Shown piece after piece: positions 41,496-54,900 of a stretch of DNA of 64,000 bases. This stretch comes from Deinococcus terrestris (GTDB lineage: Bacteria > Deinococcota > Deinococci > Deinococcales > Deinococcaceae). Within the stretch, counting starts at the first letter, position 1. The number at the start of each line of letters is the position of its first letter. The notes below the pieces were generated by a model. That model made no database searches. It saw only the letters and a program-made list of their open reading frames with translations, and had not been told where the DNA came from. Location of the stretch: the NCBI RefSeq assembly GCF_009377345.1, contig NZ_WBSL01000003.1, positions 1 through 64,000 on the forward strand, given 5' to 3'. The position numbers and the translations under genes are program-made.

Positions 41496-41537
41496 GGGTC
41501 AGTGTAGGGCGTGGGCGCGGCCGCCCTACACTGACCC
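41496..41537. promoter_or_regulatory. Mirror-image twin leaderless promoter
   Basis: Arms GGGTCAGTGTAGGGCG (41496-41511) and CGCCCTACACTGACCC (41522-41537) are perfect 16-bp inverted repeats around a 10-bp centre. Each arm contains a -10 box TACACT (complement of 41501-41506 for ruvX, 41527-41532 for the hydratase) 6 or 7 nt before its start codon. The -35 position of each falls on the -10 of the other, so the two promoters should compete. Confidence 0.8.
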
Positions 41538-41538
41538 C

Positions 41539-42324
41539 ATGACCAGCGAACCCGTGATCCTGTCCCGCACCCATGCCGGGGTCCGCACCCTGACCCTTAA
41601 CCGCCCGGACAAGCTCAACGCCGCGAATGACGCGCTGCTGCTCACGCTGACTGAGGAACTTCGGGCTGCTGGCGCCGACCCCGAGGTGCGGGTCGTGGTG
41701 ATCACGGGCGCCGGGCGGGGCTTTTGCGCGGGGCAGGACCTGGGGGACGTGTCGGGACGGGACATGACCTTCACCGAGCACCTGAACCACACCTATAACC
41801 CCTTGATCCGGACCATCCGGGGGCTGGACAAGCCGGTCATCACGGCGGTGAACGGGGTCGCGGCCGGGGCGGGGGCCAGCCTCGCGCTGTCGGGCGATAT
41901 TCGGCTGTGGGCGGGGTCGGCCAGCCTGATTGAGGTGTTCTCCAATATCGCGCTGGTACCGGACTCGGGCAGCACGTGGTTCCTGCCCCGGCTGGTGGGC
42001 TACCACCGGGCCTTCGAGCTGATGGCGCTCGCCGAAAAGGTGGGCGCCCAGGACGCGCTGCGGCTGCGGCTGTGCGAGCACGTCTTCCCCGACGAGACCT
42101 TCGGGGAAGACGTGCAGCAGTACGCCGAGCGGCTGGCGGCGCGGCCCGCGCACGCGCTGGGGCTGACCAAGCGGGCGCTTCAGCAGGCCATGACGAGCAC
42201 GCTGGATCAAGCGCTAGACCTCGAAGCCGAGTTGCAACAGCTCGCCGGGGACCACTGGGAGCACGAGGAGGGCGTCACAGCGTTCAAGGCGCGGCGGGCG
42301 CCCGACTTCCAGCGGGAAGGGTGA
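41539..42324 (+). CDS. Enoyl-CoA hydratase/isomerase (PaaG-like)
   Basis: The 261-residue crotonase-fold protein has the CoA-binding RPDKLNAAND, the oxyanion segment GRGFCAGQDLGDV and GVAAGAGASLAL, and the C-terminal trimerisation helix. The ALVPDSGSTWFLPRLVG segment is typical of phenylacetate-type isomerases (PaaG) as much as of fatty-acid hydratases. It is leaderless with TACACT at 41527-41532, 6 nt before ATG 41539. No paa genes lie nearby. Confidence 0.88.
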   Translation: MTSEPVILSRTHAGVRTLTLNRPDKLNAANDALLLTLTEELRAAGADPEVRVVVITGAGRGFCAGQDLGDVSGRDMTFTEHLNHTYNPLIRTIRGLDKPVITAVNGVAAGAGASLALSGDIRLWAGSASLIEVFSNIALVPDSGSTWFLPRLVGYHRAFELMALAEKVGAQDALRLRLCEHVFPDETFGEDVQQYAERLAARPAHALGLTKRALQQAMTSTLDQALDLEAELQQLAGDHWEHEEGVTAFKARRAPDFQREG

Positions 42325-42390
42325 GGCACGAACCCTCCGTCCTGTAACCCCCGGCACCGTCCCCGCGCCCGCCTCACGCCAGCATCGGCC

Positions 42391-43110
42391 ATGCGACTTT
42401 GGACAGTAGCGGCGGGGGGAATCCTGGCCGCGTCGGCGGTGGCGATGGCCCACTACGCGCCCGCCCTCCCCGACAGCGCGATCGCCAAACCCTCGCGGCA
42501 GTTCGGCCTGCCCTTTGCGGGAGCGCCGGGGCCGAACACGTGGCTGCTGGGCCAGGGCTACGGCAATACCACCGGCGCCTACCGCCAGCGCCGCTCCACC
42601 TACGGCAACCTCCAGGGGCTGCACGCGGGCCTGGACTTCAGCGCTCCGTGCGGCACGCCGGTCCGCGCTATCGGGGATGGGGTGGTCGCGGAGGTGGACG
42701 GGCCGCACGGCAGTCCGCCGCACAATGTGGTGATTGACCACGCGGGCAACCTCAGCAGCCTGTACGGGCACCTGCGGGTGCGCTCCAGCGTGCGGGTCGG
42801 GCAGCAGGTGAAGCGGGGGCAGGTGATCGGGGAGAGCGGCGACTCGCAGTTCACCTGCGTGAGTGCGCCGCACCTGCACCTGGAGTTGCGGGACCGCTCG
42901 CACCAGCGCTTTTTCAACCCGCTGCCCTACATCGCCGCCGACTGGGACTCGCTGGCGCTGGCAGGGTCTTTTGGGCGCGGGTACGAGTACGACCTCGTCT
43001 CGCCGCGCAAATGGCAGACCCCGGAGTCTCAGCCCGAGGTTCGGCGGGGCGGGGCCATTCTCAACGAGTTCGCCCGGCCGTGGCCGCCCGCGCCGGGGGG
43101 GGCGCGATGA
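42391..43110 (+). CDS. Secreted M23-family peptidoglycan endopeptidase
   Basis: The 239-residue protein has an N-terminal signal segment (about 1-20) and a LytM domain with zinc ligands H78 and D82 in GLHAGLDFS and the HLHLELR motif near 165. It should cut peptide cross-links in the cell wall. The stop overlaps the start of the next gene (ATGA), so the two are co-translated. Confidence 0.92.
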   Translation: MRLWTVAAGGILAASAVAMAHYAPALPDSAIAKPSRQFGLPFAGAPGPNTWLLGQGYGNTTGAYRQRRSTYGNLQGLHAGLDFSAPCGTPVRAIGDGVVAEVDGPHGSPPHNVVIDHAGNLSSLYGHLRVRSSVRVGQQVKRGQVIGESGDSQFTCVSAPHLHLELRDRSHQRFFNPLPYIAADWDSLALAGSFGRGYEYDLVSPRKWQTPESQPEVRRGGAILNEFARPWPPAPGGAR

Positions 43111-44069
43111 GGAAGGCGGCAGTCCTGGCCCTCGCCTTAAGCTCGCCCGTTCTCGCCGCCACCCTCCCCTCCAAAGCGGTCCTGAGCGGCACCTGCTGCC
43201 CCGGCGCGGTGTGGACGCCGGACTCGCGGAACCTGATGTTCCTGGACGGTCCCCCGGCGCGGCCCACGACCGGCATCTATCAGGTGTCGGCGAACGGGGG
43301 AGAGGTCACCCGGCGCTTTTCCTCGGTGGCGTTCTTCTCTCCCCGGTTGATCTGGGCCGTGCGGCCGGGCACCGGGGAGAACACCACGCTGGAGCGGCTG
43401 GCGGACCAGCGCCGCTTCACGCTGCCCACGCGCGGGGCGGACGTGGCGTGGACGCGCTCGGAGAATCGGCTGGCCTACACGCGCAGCGACACGGCCGGGA
43501 ACTTCGACCGCCGGGCCACCCGCGTCTTCGTGGCCGACGCCTTCGGCTCGCCCCGGCAGGTCGCCACCCTGTACGGTGGGGGCATCAGCGGCTGGCTGAA
43601 TGAAACGACGCTGCTGCTGAATGGCAAGAGCGTGGCGGCGGCGCGGGACCGCGACCTGTTCACGCTGGACACCCGCACCGGGGCGCGGCGCACGCTGGCC
43701 TCGGCGCTGTCGTTCCGGGGGGTCAGCCTCAGCCCGGACGGGGCGTGGGTGACCTATTACGTGGCCTTTGACTCAGCGGCCCGCAATGGCCTGTGGGTGC
43801 GGCCCACGGCGGGCGGGGCGGCGCGGAAGCTCAGCGCCTTCGGCTCGTACCGCTGGCGCGACGCCCGGCGCCTGCTCCTCATCCCGCTGGACCCGAACGG
43901 CGGCCCGCATGTCCTGCGCGAGTACAACGTGGGGACGAATGCGTGGCGCACACTGGGCGACCTCGGCGATCAGGTGCGGCAGGGCGACTGGTCGGTCAGC
44001 CCGGACGGAAAGAAGGTGGCGTACCTGAGTGCGCGGGACGGCAACGTACGGGTGCTGACGCTGCCGTAG
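43107..44069 (+). CDS. TolB-like beta-propeller secreted protein
   Basis: The 320-residue protein has a signal peptide (about 1-18) and repeated WD40/TolB-type blades (VWTPDSRNLMF, VAWTRSENRLAYTRS, VSLSPDGAWVTYY, WSVSPDGKKVAYLS), predicting a periplasmic beta-propeller. It is translationally coupled to the M23 peptidase and may act as its partner or regulator. TolB proper works with a Pal lipoprotein, and no tol genes are seen here. Confidence 0.82.
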   Translation: MRKAAVLALALSSPVLAATLPSKAVLSGTCCPGAVWTPDSRNLMFLDGPPARPTTGIYQVSANGGEVTRRFSSVAFFSPRLIWAVRPGTGENTTLERLADQRRFTLPTRGADVAWTRSENRLAYTRSDTAGNFDRRATRVFVADAFGSPRQVATLYGGGISGWLNETTLLLNGKSVAAARDRDLFTLDTRTGARRTLASALSFRGVSLSPDGAWVTYYVAFDSAARNGLWVRPTAGGAARKLSAFGSYRWRDARRLLLIPLDPNGGPHVLREYNVGTNAWRTLGDLGDQVRQGDWSVSPDGKKVAYLSARDGNVRVLTLP

Positions 44070-44073
44070 GGGG

Positions 44074-44098
44074 AGCAACCAGCGGCCAGTCGCTAGCA
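44074..44098. repeat. Dispersed GCCAG-type repeat
   Basis: A copy reading CAACCAGCGGCCAGTCGCTAGC in the gap after the propeller gene, related to the copies listed at 11386. Confidence 0.5.
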
Positions 44099-44149
44099 AA
44101 ACGTCGTCAGCAACACCTGGGGCAGGAGGTTGAGACGGGTTCTCTCCCC

Positions 44150-45301
44150 CTACCCCCACGGCCGCTCCTCTACCCCGGCCACCCGCGCCGCGAGGTCGTA
44201 GGCCACCGCCAGCCCCAGCGTGTCCGCAAGGGGGCCGCCGAGGAGGAGGTGCCGCCCGTCTCCCAGCGCCTCGTGACGGGGGGGGGCGTCCACCTGGCCG
44301 CCGGGCAGGGCCACCCACGCGCCGGGCACGTCGGCGAGGCTGCGGCCGATTTCCAGCGCCCCGGTCGCCAGGGGGGGCAGGGCGTCCATCAGGCGGGTGA
44401 GGTCTTCCAATGTCTCGCGGCGCACGCCCACCGGCACCCCGGTCAGCCGCCCGCCCTGGGGGACGTAGCCGGAGGGGTCGCGGTGGTGCAGGGGTGGAAC
44501 CACCGTGAAGCCTCCATGCTGCGGGCGCAGGGTCAGGCCGCCCGCCCGCAGGACTGGGGTCCAGCCGTCGCTGGGCGTGTTCAGGCGCGGAAACTGGCGG
44601 TAGGCCCGCCCGTGCGCCGTGTGAATGCCCAGGTCTTGCTCGGCGGCGGCTGGTCCCTCCGCGCCCATCGCCACGATCACGATCCCGGCGCGGACCTCGT
44701 GCGTCTCGTGGGTGACGATCTCGTGCGTATTCGTGACCGTCAGGCGGTCCAGGCGCACGCCGCCGGGCGTCAAGTGTGCGTGGGTGTTGAGCAACAGGTC
44801 GGCGCCCTCCCGCACCGCCGCCTGCCCGCAGGCCAGCGCCACCGCGCCGGGGCGGTAGGTGGAGGCGTCCTCATCCACCTCAGCCCAGGGAAGGGCGTCG
44901 GGGTCAAGGAGGGATGCCGCCTCTGGAAAGCGGGCGAGCATCTGCCGGGTGGGGACGCGGCCGGGGCCTTCCTCCGGGTGCAGGCGCAGCAGGGGGAGAG
45001 GCTTGGCCGTCGGGTCCCCGAACAGATTGGCGTGGGTCCACTGGGCTTCCGCCTCCCGGCCCGGCGGCACGTCCAGCCGGGTCCACACCCCCGGCGCGAG
45101 GATGGTCGCCCCCTCCTCGTTGGGGAGGCCGCCGCGCTCGACGAGCAGCAGGCGCAGATGAGGGGCCAGTCGCCGCAGGTACAGGGCGCAGGCCGTGCCC
45201 ATCCGCCCGGCGCCCAGGACCACCACGTCGTACTCGCGCTCTCCGAAGGGTTGCCCCACGTGTGCCCACACCTGTCCTGCCTGCCCCGGCCCGCCTGTCA
45301 T
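44150..45301 (-). CDS. FAD-dependent oxidoreductase (glycine/D-amino-acid-oxidase-like)
   Basis: The 383-residue protein has the Rossmann dinucleotide motif VVVLGAGRMGTACALYL near residue 26, then the DAO-fold segments EGATILAPGVWTR and the C-terminal HLLLGGPLADTLGLAVAYDLA. Substrate unknown. It is transcribed toward the propeller gene. The N-terminal extension of about 22 residues before the dinucleotide motif is longer than usual; a start at a later codon is possible. Confidence 0.8.
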   Translation of the reverse strand: MTGGPGQAGQVWAHVGQPFGEREYDVVVLGAGRMGTACALYLRRLAPHLRLLLVERGGLPNEEGATILAPGVWTRLDVPPGREAEAQWTHANLFGDPTAKPLPLLRLHPEEGPGRVPTRQMLARFPEAASLLDPDALPWAEVDEDASTYRPGAVALACGQAAVREGADLLLNTHAHLTPGGVRLDRLTVTNTHEIVTHETHEVRAGIVIVAMGAEGPAAAEQDLGIHTAHGRAYRQFPRLNTPSDGWTPVLRAGGLTLRPQHGGFTVVPPLHHRDPSGYVPQGGRLTGVPVGVRRETLEDLTRLMDALPPLATGALEIGRSLADVPGAWVALPGGQVDAPPRHEALGDGRHLLLGGPLADTLGLAVAYDLAARVAGVEERPWG

Positions 45302-45366
45302 GGGCGCATGCTCTCACGTCCCTGTCAGTCGGGGCACAGAAGGGGCTGCGTATACTCGCGTCATTC

Positions 45367-46528
45367 ATGCGCGTGCTGACCTTTCTCATGGTGCTGGTGG
45401 CCCCCTGCGCCGCCGGGGCGCTGGACGTGCGGGTGCTGGTGGCGAGCGGCCCGCAGCTCACCGTGCGGCTGCCGCCCCCGCCGGGGCCAGGGCTGACCAC
45501 ACCCCTGGCAGGCCCGCCTGCCCCCGCCGCCCCCTCGGTCCCCTGGACGGTGGGCAACCGGGGCGGCAAGCTCACCCTAGGCGGCCAGGACGCGGGGAGC
45601 GACGTGCTGTACGTGCCGCCCTCGCCGGGGAGTCTGGTGGAGATCGCGGGGAAGACCTACCGGGGCGGCGTGCTGCTGCGGGCCGTGAGCGGCGGCGTCC
45701 AGGGCATCAACGTGGTGGACGTGGAGGACTACCTGCGCGGGGTGGTTCCCGCCGAGATGCCCGCGAGCTGGCCCGCCGCCGCGCTCGCGGCGCAGGCGGT
45801 GATCGCCCGCACCTACGTCTCCGCCCGCATCAACCCGGCGCTGCCCTACGACACCTGCGCCACCGAAAGCTGCCAGGTCTACCGGGGCGTCCCGGCGGAA
45901 AAGGTCGGGACCGACACGGCGATTCAGGCTACCGCCGGGCAGGTGCTCGCCTACGGGGACAAGCCCGCACAGACGTACTTTTCCAGCGATTCCGGTGGGC
46001 ACACGGCGTCCAGCGAGGAGGTCTGGGGACGCGGGATTCCCTACCTCGTCGCGCAGCCGGACCCGCACTCGGCGGGCGGCCCCCGCGCCGCGTGGCGGGT
46101 GGAGGCGAGCGCCGCGAAGGTGCAGGCCGCCGCCGAACGCTTCCGGGTGCGGGTGGGCACCGTGCGCTCGGTGGGCGTCACCCTGACTTCCGCGTCGGGC
46201 CGGGTGCTGGAGGTCACGCTGACGGGCACGTCGGGCAGCGGGCGGCTGAGCGGCCTGCAAGCGGGCGACTTCGTGCGGGCGCTGGGGGCGCACAGCACCC
46301 GCGTCCGGCTCGGCGGGAGCGTGGGGCCGGGGCAACCGCTGGTGCTGGAGGGGTCCGGGGCCGGGCACGGGGTGGGCCTCTCGCAGTACGGGGCGCTGGG
46401 GCTGGCCCGCGCGAATGCCGACCACCGCCGCATCCTGAGCTTCTACTACCCCGGCACCACGCTGGAAGTGTTGGCCGACGCGCCCGGTGGGCGGGGCCGT
46501 CCGGTGCTCGCGGCGGCAGGGGTGGGTC

Positions 46529-46539
<11 letters not shown>
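45367..46539 (+). CDS. SpoIID/LytB-domain protein
   Basis: The 390-residue protein has a signal peptide (about 1-17) and the SpoIID domain: VEDYLRGVVPAEMPASWP, AAQAVIARTYVSA, the YFSSDSGGHTASSEEVW segment and GHGVGLSQYGALGLARA with FYYPGTTL. In spore formers SpoIID cuts denuded glycan strands; the catalytic Glu is in the PAEM segment. Outside spore formers this domain occurs in cell-wall hydrolases. TATACT at 45351-45356 is 10 nt before ATG 45367. It overlaps the next gene by 11 bp, so the two are coupled. Confidence 0.88.
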
Positions 46540-49357
<2,818 letters not shown>

Positions 49358-49400
49358 GAGCGGCCAGTCCCCAGCTCCCAGCCCACCGGAGGTCCCACCC

Positions 49401-50573
49401 ATGAAACGTCTCGCCCTGCTGCCCCTGACCGCCCTGCTGCTCTCCGCCTGTACGGGGACGGTGGAAACCTTGCCCCCGCTGCGGCTCGCCGTGCTGGCAG
49501 ATGGGGGCGCGACCCTGCGGACGGTCACGACGGGGGGGGGAGACGGCCTGCGGGTCACGCCCACTCCGGTGGTTGGCCCCAGTGTGGCCGTGACCGGGGG
49601 CGTGGCGGTGGACACCCTGCCCGGCGGCGAGGCGCGGCTGCTGCTCACGCGCCGGGAGGGGCTGGAGAGCCGCAATGCTGATCTGGCGGACGTGCGGCCC
49701 TTCGCCCCTGCCTTCGACGCGCCGGGCTTCACACCGCCCTGTTTCGTGACGACCGCGCTGAATGCCGCGCGGGACCGCATTCTGAGCCTGAGCCAGTGCG
49801 AGACGGGCGGCGTGCTCAACGGCAGCCAGCAACTGGCCCTTTACCGCACCGACGGGACGCTGGTGTGGCGGGCTGCCGTGAGCGGGGCCGCCGTAGTGAC
49901 GGGCACCGACGTGCCCCCGGTGCGGGTGGCGGTGGTGCGCCGGGCCGACGGGGTGGACGTGGCGGTGGTGGCCCGCCCCGCGCTGGGCGGCGGCAGCGAG
50001 GTGGTGCGGGTGGCCGTGACCACCGTCGGGGCCGACCGCGCCGAAGCGGGGCTCCCGGTGCCCAGCCTGGTGGCGATCCGCGACCTCGCCCCGGCGCCGA
50101 ACGGCAGCACCATCTATGCCGCGACCGATGCCGGGGTGCAGCCCCTGGGCACGACCGGCGCCCCCGTCGCGGACGACGCCCTGAATGCCTTCGGCACGGG
50201 CCGGGTGGACCGGGTGTGGACCTCGGCGGGCAGTGGGGTGGCCGGACGCAACCTGATCGCCGCGTGGCGCGACCCCCGCGTGAGCGGGCTGGGCACCGAG
50301 CCGCTGCGGCTGTGGGACGCTTCGGGCACGCGGAACGAGGCCCTCACCGTGAACGCCTTCGCCGACCTGCGCGACGTGACCTTCGCCCCCGACGGCTTCC
50401 TGTACGCGCTGAGCGCAACCACCCTCAGCGGCTACGACACCGTGATCGGGCTGGGGTCGGGCAACACCGGCAGCACGGTGAACTGGCGCCCGGTGACCCT
50501 GCTGAGCGGCCTGAACGACGCGCGGGGGGTGACGTGGCTGGTGCCCCGCCAGCCCTCCACCTCCAGCCGCTAG
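49401..50573 (+). CDS. Secreted lipoprotein, propeller-like
   Basis: The 390-residue protein has a lipoprotein signal (lipobox LLSAC, C17) and a beta-rich body with repeating blade-like segments (LRVTPTPVVGP, GTLVWRAAVSG, NGSTIYAATDAG, PDGFLYALSAT), suggesting a propeller fold. GGAGG lies 8 nt before ATG 49401. It follows the LptD-like gene by 43 bp with a dispersed-repeat copy between, probably in the same transcript. It could be the plug or partner lipoprotein of the barrel, as LptE is for LptD, but no LptE similarity is visible. Confidence 0.65.
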   Translation: MKRLALLPLTALLLSACTGTVETLPPLRLAVLADGGATLRTVTTGGGDGLRVTPTPVVGPSVAVTGGVAVDTLPGGEARLLLTRREGLESRNADLADVRPFAPAFDAPGFTPPCFVTTALNAARDRILSLSQCETGGVLNGSQQLALYRTDGTLVWRAAVSGAAVVTGTDVPPVRVAVVRRADGVDVAVVARPALGGGSEVVRVAVTTVGADRAEAGLPVPSLVAIRDLAPAPNGSTIYAATDAGVQPLGTTGAPVADDALNAFGTGRVDRVWTSAGSGVAGRNLIAAWRDPRVSGLGTEPLRLWDASGTRNEALTVNAFADLRDVTFAPDGFLYALSATTLSGYDTVIGLGSGNTGSTVNWRPVTLLSGLNDARGVTWLVPRQPSTSSR

Positions 50574-50762
50574 CGCTGGCGTCAGGGCCTGTTCCGAGAG
50601 TCGGCCAGAGGCACTGCCCTCCTGTGAATGCGGGGTCGTGCTCCGCTGGAAGCAGCTCTGCGGGTCTGCAGGAGAAGGGGGTGGGCGCCGAGGCTGTTTA
50701 GACCCATACCCCCTCTTTTCGACACCTGGGTGAGACGTTCGTCAAATACGCTCGCAGAGCCG

Positions 50763-51815
<1,053 letters not shown>

Positions 51816-51852
51816 GTGCTCAGCCTAGCGCCCCGCCTTGCTACGCTCAGGC

Positions 51853-53928
51853 ATGACCCCGCCCCGCGCCGCCAAGAAGCCCCTCACGCACGTCCTGCAC
51901 GGCGAATCCCGCCCCGATGACTACCACTGGCTCAAGACCCAGGGCAAGGCCGACCCGGAGGTGCTGGGCTACCTGGAAGCCGAAAACGCGCACCTGGGCG
52001 CGGTGATGGCGCCGCTGCGGGAGACGCAGGAGACGGTCTACCGCGAACTCCTCTCCCACGTGCAGGAGGAAGACGACCAGCCTCCCGTCCCCGAGGGCGA
52101 CTGGGAGTACTACACCCGCACCGAGGAGGGCCGGGCGCACCCCCTGTTCCTGCGCCGCCCGCGTGATGGGGGAGAGGCGCAACTCCTCCTCGACCTCAAT
52201 GCGCTGAAGGAGCGCGAGGGCCACGCCAACGTCTGGGTGTACGTAACCCGCCCCAGCCCGGACGGAAGGTACTGGGCCTATTTGCTGGACACGACCGGGC
52301 AGGAGTTGTGGGAACTGCGGGTGCTGGACACGGCGACGGGCGAATTTGCAGAGACACCCCTGACCGACGTGAGCGGCTGGACCCTGGACTGGAGCGCGGA
52401 TGGGCGCACCCTCTACTACGCCACCGAGGACGCCACCCAGCGCCCGGCCCGCATCTGGCGGCACACCCTGGGCCAGCCCCAGACCGCCGACGAGGAGCTG
52501 TGGCACGAGGCCGACCCCACCTTCAACGCCTGGGCGCACGTGGCCGAGAACGGCGAAACGCTGTTGCTGGGCGGCTCCGCGAACATGGCCGACGAGGTGG
52601 CGGTGCTCGACATCCGCGACCCCGCTGCCCGGTCCCAGGTTCTGCTGCCCCGCGAGCGCGGCGTGGAGTACAGAGTCACCGACGGCGGCGACCACTGGCT
52701 CGCGCTGACGAACCAGGGGGACGCGTCCGAGTTCCGGCTGGTGCGCCTCCCGAAAAAGGACGATCTGACCTGGGCCGACGCGGTGGATGTGCTGCCCCAC
52801 GACCCCCAGCGGTACCTCACCGGCATGCACCTGTTCGCCGGGCACCTGCTCGTCTCCGGGCGCGAGGGGGGCTTTACCCGCCTGTGGGTGCTGCCGCGCA
52901 CCGGGGAGGGCTACGGCCCCGCCCGCCGGGTGGAGTTCCCGGAGGCGAGCTACACCGTCCGCATCGGGGCCAACCACGTCTTTGAGACGGCCACAGCCCG
53001 CATCCTCTACGCCAGCCTGACCCGGCCCACCGAGCATCTGGACCTGAACCTGGACACGTTGGAGACGACGCTGGTGAAGGCCACGCCCATCCCGAACTAC
53101 GCCCCGGCGGACTATGTGGCCGAACAGGTCTGGGTGGACGCCCCGGACGGCGAGCGGGTGCCCGTCAGCCTGGTGCGCCGCCGCGACACGGCGCTCCCCG
53201 CGCCCACGCTGCTGTACGGGTACGGCTCCTATGGGGCGTCCATGGACCCGGCCTTCAGCCTCTCGCGCCTGCCGCTGCTCGACCGGGGCTGGGTGTGGGC
53301 GGTCGCGCACATCCGGGGCGGCTCGGAGCTGGGGCGGCGCTGGTACGACGCGGGGCGCCTCTCGCACAAGATAAATACCTTCACCGACTTCATCGCGGCG
53401 GGCGAGGGCTTGAAGGCGGCGGGCATCGCGGACGACCTCGTGGCGATGGGGCGCAGCGCAGGGGGCCTGCTGATGGGCGCGGTCGTGAACCTGCGGCCCG
53501 ACCTGTGGAAAGCCGCCTTCGTCGGTGTGCCCTTCGTGGACGTGCTCTCCACCATGCTCGACGACTCCATCCCCCTGACCACGGGCGAATACGACGAGTG
53601 GGGCAACCCCAACGAGCCGGGGGCCTACGCCACCATGCGCGAGTACAGCCCTTACGACAACCTGAAGCCGGGCGTGTACCCGCATCTCTTCGTCTCGACG
53701 GGCCTGAACGACCCCCGCGTCGCCTACTGGGAGCCCGCCAAGTACGTGGCCCGGTTGCGCGACCTGCGGCAGCCCGGCAGCGGTGTGCTGGTTCTCAAGA
53801 CCAACCTGGGCGCCGGGCACGGCGGCTCCAGCAGCCGCTACGACGCGCTGAACGAAATGGCCGAGGAGTTCGCCTTCGCCCTCGCGGCGGTGGAGGGACG
53901 GCTGAACGTCGGGGAGGACGAGCAATAA
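51853..53928 (+). CDS. ptrB: Oligopeptidase B (S9A prolyl-oligopeptidase family)
   Basis: The 691-residue protein has an N-terminal beta-propeller (about 75-400) and a C-terminal hydrolase with the nucleophile in GRSAGGLLMGA, the Asp in the NDPRVAYWEPAK area and the His in LGAGHGGSSSRY. It should cut short peptides after basic residues in the cytoplasm. TACGCT at 51842-51847 lies 5 nt before ATG 51853. Confidence 0.94.
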   Translation: MTPPRAAKKPLTHVLHGESRPDDYHWLKTQGKADPEVLGYLEAENAHLGAVMAPLRETQETVYRELLSHVQEEDDQPPVPEGDWEYYTRTEEGRAHPLFLRRPRDGGEAQLLLDLNALKEREGHANVWVYVTRPSPDGRYWAYLLDTTGQELWELRVLDTATGEFAETPLTDVSGWTLDWSADGRTLYYATEDATQRPARIWRHTLGQPQTADEELWHEADPTFNAWAHVAENGETLLLGGSANMADEVAVLDIRDPAARSQVLLPRERGVEYRVTDGGDHWLALTNQGDASEFRLVRLPKKDDLTWADAVDVLPHDPQRYLTGMHLFAGHLLVSGREGGFTRLWVLPRTGEGYGPARRVEFPEASYTVRIGANHVFETATARILYASLTRPTEHLDLNLDTLETTLVKATPIPNYAPADYVAEQVWVDAPDGERVPVSLVRRRDTALPAPTLLYGYGSYGASMDPAFSLSRLPLLDRGWVWAVAHIRGGSELGRRWYDAGRLSHKINTFTDFIAAGEGLKAAGIADDLVAMGRSAGGLLMGAVVNLRPDLWKAAFVGVPFVDVLSTMLDDSIPLTTGEYDEWGNPNEPGAYATMREYSPYDNLKPGVYPHLFVSTGLNDPRVAYWEPAKYVARLRDLRQPGSGVLVLKTNLGAGHGGSSSRYDALNEMAEEFAFALAAVEGRLNVGEDEQ

Positions 53929-53929
53929 A

Positions 53930-53951
53930 AAAGCCGCCTCTTCGGGCGGTG
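53930..53951 (-). terminator. Minus-strand terminator after ptrB
   Basis: Read on the minus strand, CCGCC, a short loop and GGCGG are followed by C and TTTTTT. On the plus strand no T run follows, so the orientation favours ending a minus-strand transcript rather than ptrB. Confidence 0.6.
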
Positions 53952-53959
53952 ATGTAGAA

Positions 53960-53988
53960 AAGATAGCGCACTATGCAGTATGCGTCAA
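53960..53988 (-). promoter_or_regulatory. Minus-strand promoter facing the terminator
   Basis: TTGACG (complement of 53983-53988), a 17-nt spacer and TATCTT (complement of 53960-53965). Transcription would begin near 53953 and meet the terminator within about 25 nt. Confidence 0.6.
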
Positions 53989-54138
53989 GGCTCACCGCCG
54001 GGAGAATGGGGCGGGTGGTGGGAGAACCTCGGCCCCTCCAGCCCGCTGCCCCAGGAGCCGTGAGGTAGGCTGTGCTTCTCCCCATTCCAACGCCCTATGC
54101 CGAGGCTGCCCCGCGGAGGTTTGCCCCCGGAGGTCGAG

Positions 54139-54885
54139 ATGAAACGATTGGTGCTTGGCGTCAGCATCCTGCTGGCTGGCTCTCCTGCTTCGGCGCAATC
54201 CGACATTTGGTGGCTGGCCCCACCATTGGAGCTTGCCCAGCCCTTTCTCCTGTTCGCTCCCGAACTCCAACCCGCCTTGCAGGAGTTGAAACAACAACCT
54301 CCGACCCCTGCGCCGGTCCGCTGGGTGGTGCCCAAGCTGGCCCCCTTGACCGCCTCGGAAGACGCCCGCCTGAGTTTCACTCCCTCCCCTGAACGCCGTC
54401 AAAAGCTGCTGAACGCGGTGGTCGTGCGCTGGCGAGCCGTGAATCCCACCGCGGCCGACGACTTCCAGCAGGTGCTGCGCCGGGTGGACCTGTTCAAAGT
54501 GCTGGCAGACGACCTTGGGAAGGTCGGCCTCAGGGTGAACAACGTGGCCGACGCCTACGCCGCCTACTGGTTCAACGCCTGGGAAACCGTGAACGGCGTC
54601 CGCACTCCGGGGTCCAGAAAGCAGGCCCAGGCGGTGAAAGTGCAGGTGGCGCGGGCCATGCTCGCCTCCGGGGAGCTGGGCAGAGCGACCGAGGCCCAGA
54701 AGCAGGAGATGGCCGAAGAACTGCTGATTCAGGCGGTCACCATCAGCGCGGCGAATGAGGCGGTGCAGGGCGACCTCGACGCGCAGATCGCCCTGGCCGA
54801 GGCGGTGGACGCGGATGCCCAGCAGCGGGGCCTGGACCTGTCCCGGATGCGCTTGACCGACGCCGGGTTCGCTTTTCCGCAGTGA
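54139..54885 (+). CDS. Secreted protein of unknown function
   Basis: The 248-residue product has a signal peptide (about 1-19, cut after ASA) and a helical mature part with a conserved-looking VNNVADAYAAYWFNAWETVNG segment, which resembles a DUF found in other bacteria (possibly DUF6683). GGAGGTCGAG lies before ATG 54139. TAGGCT at 54064-54069 is a likely -10 box, so there is a leader of about 65 nt. It is co-oriented with the next small gene. Confidence 0.65.
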   Translation: MKRLVLGVSILLAGSPASAQSDIWWLAPPLELAQPFLLFAPELQPALQELKQQPPTPAPVRWVVPKLAPLTASEDARLSFTPSPERRQKLLNAVVVRWRAVNPTAADDFQQVLRRVDLFKVLADDLGKVGLRVNNVADAYAAYWFNAWETVNGVRTPGSRKQAQAVKVQVARAMLASGELGRATEAQKQEMAEELLIQAVTISAANEAVQGDLDAQIALAEAVDADAQQRGLDLSRMRLTDAGFAFPQ

Positions 54886-54900
54886 CCCGGCCGCGCCCAG

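Noticed and set aside
50574..50762. Possible small gene after the 49401 lipoprotein
   Set aside because: A 189-bp gap with no convincing frame, ribosome site or terminator; only weak similarity to the dispersed repeat near 50805.
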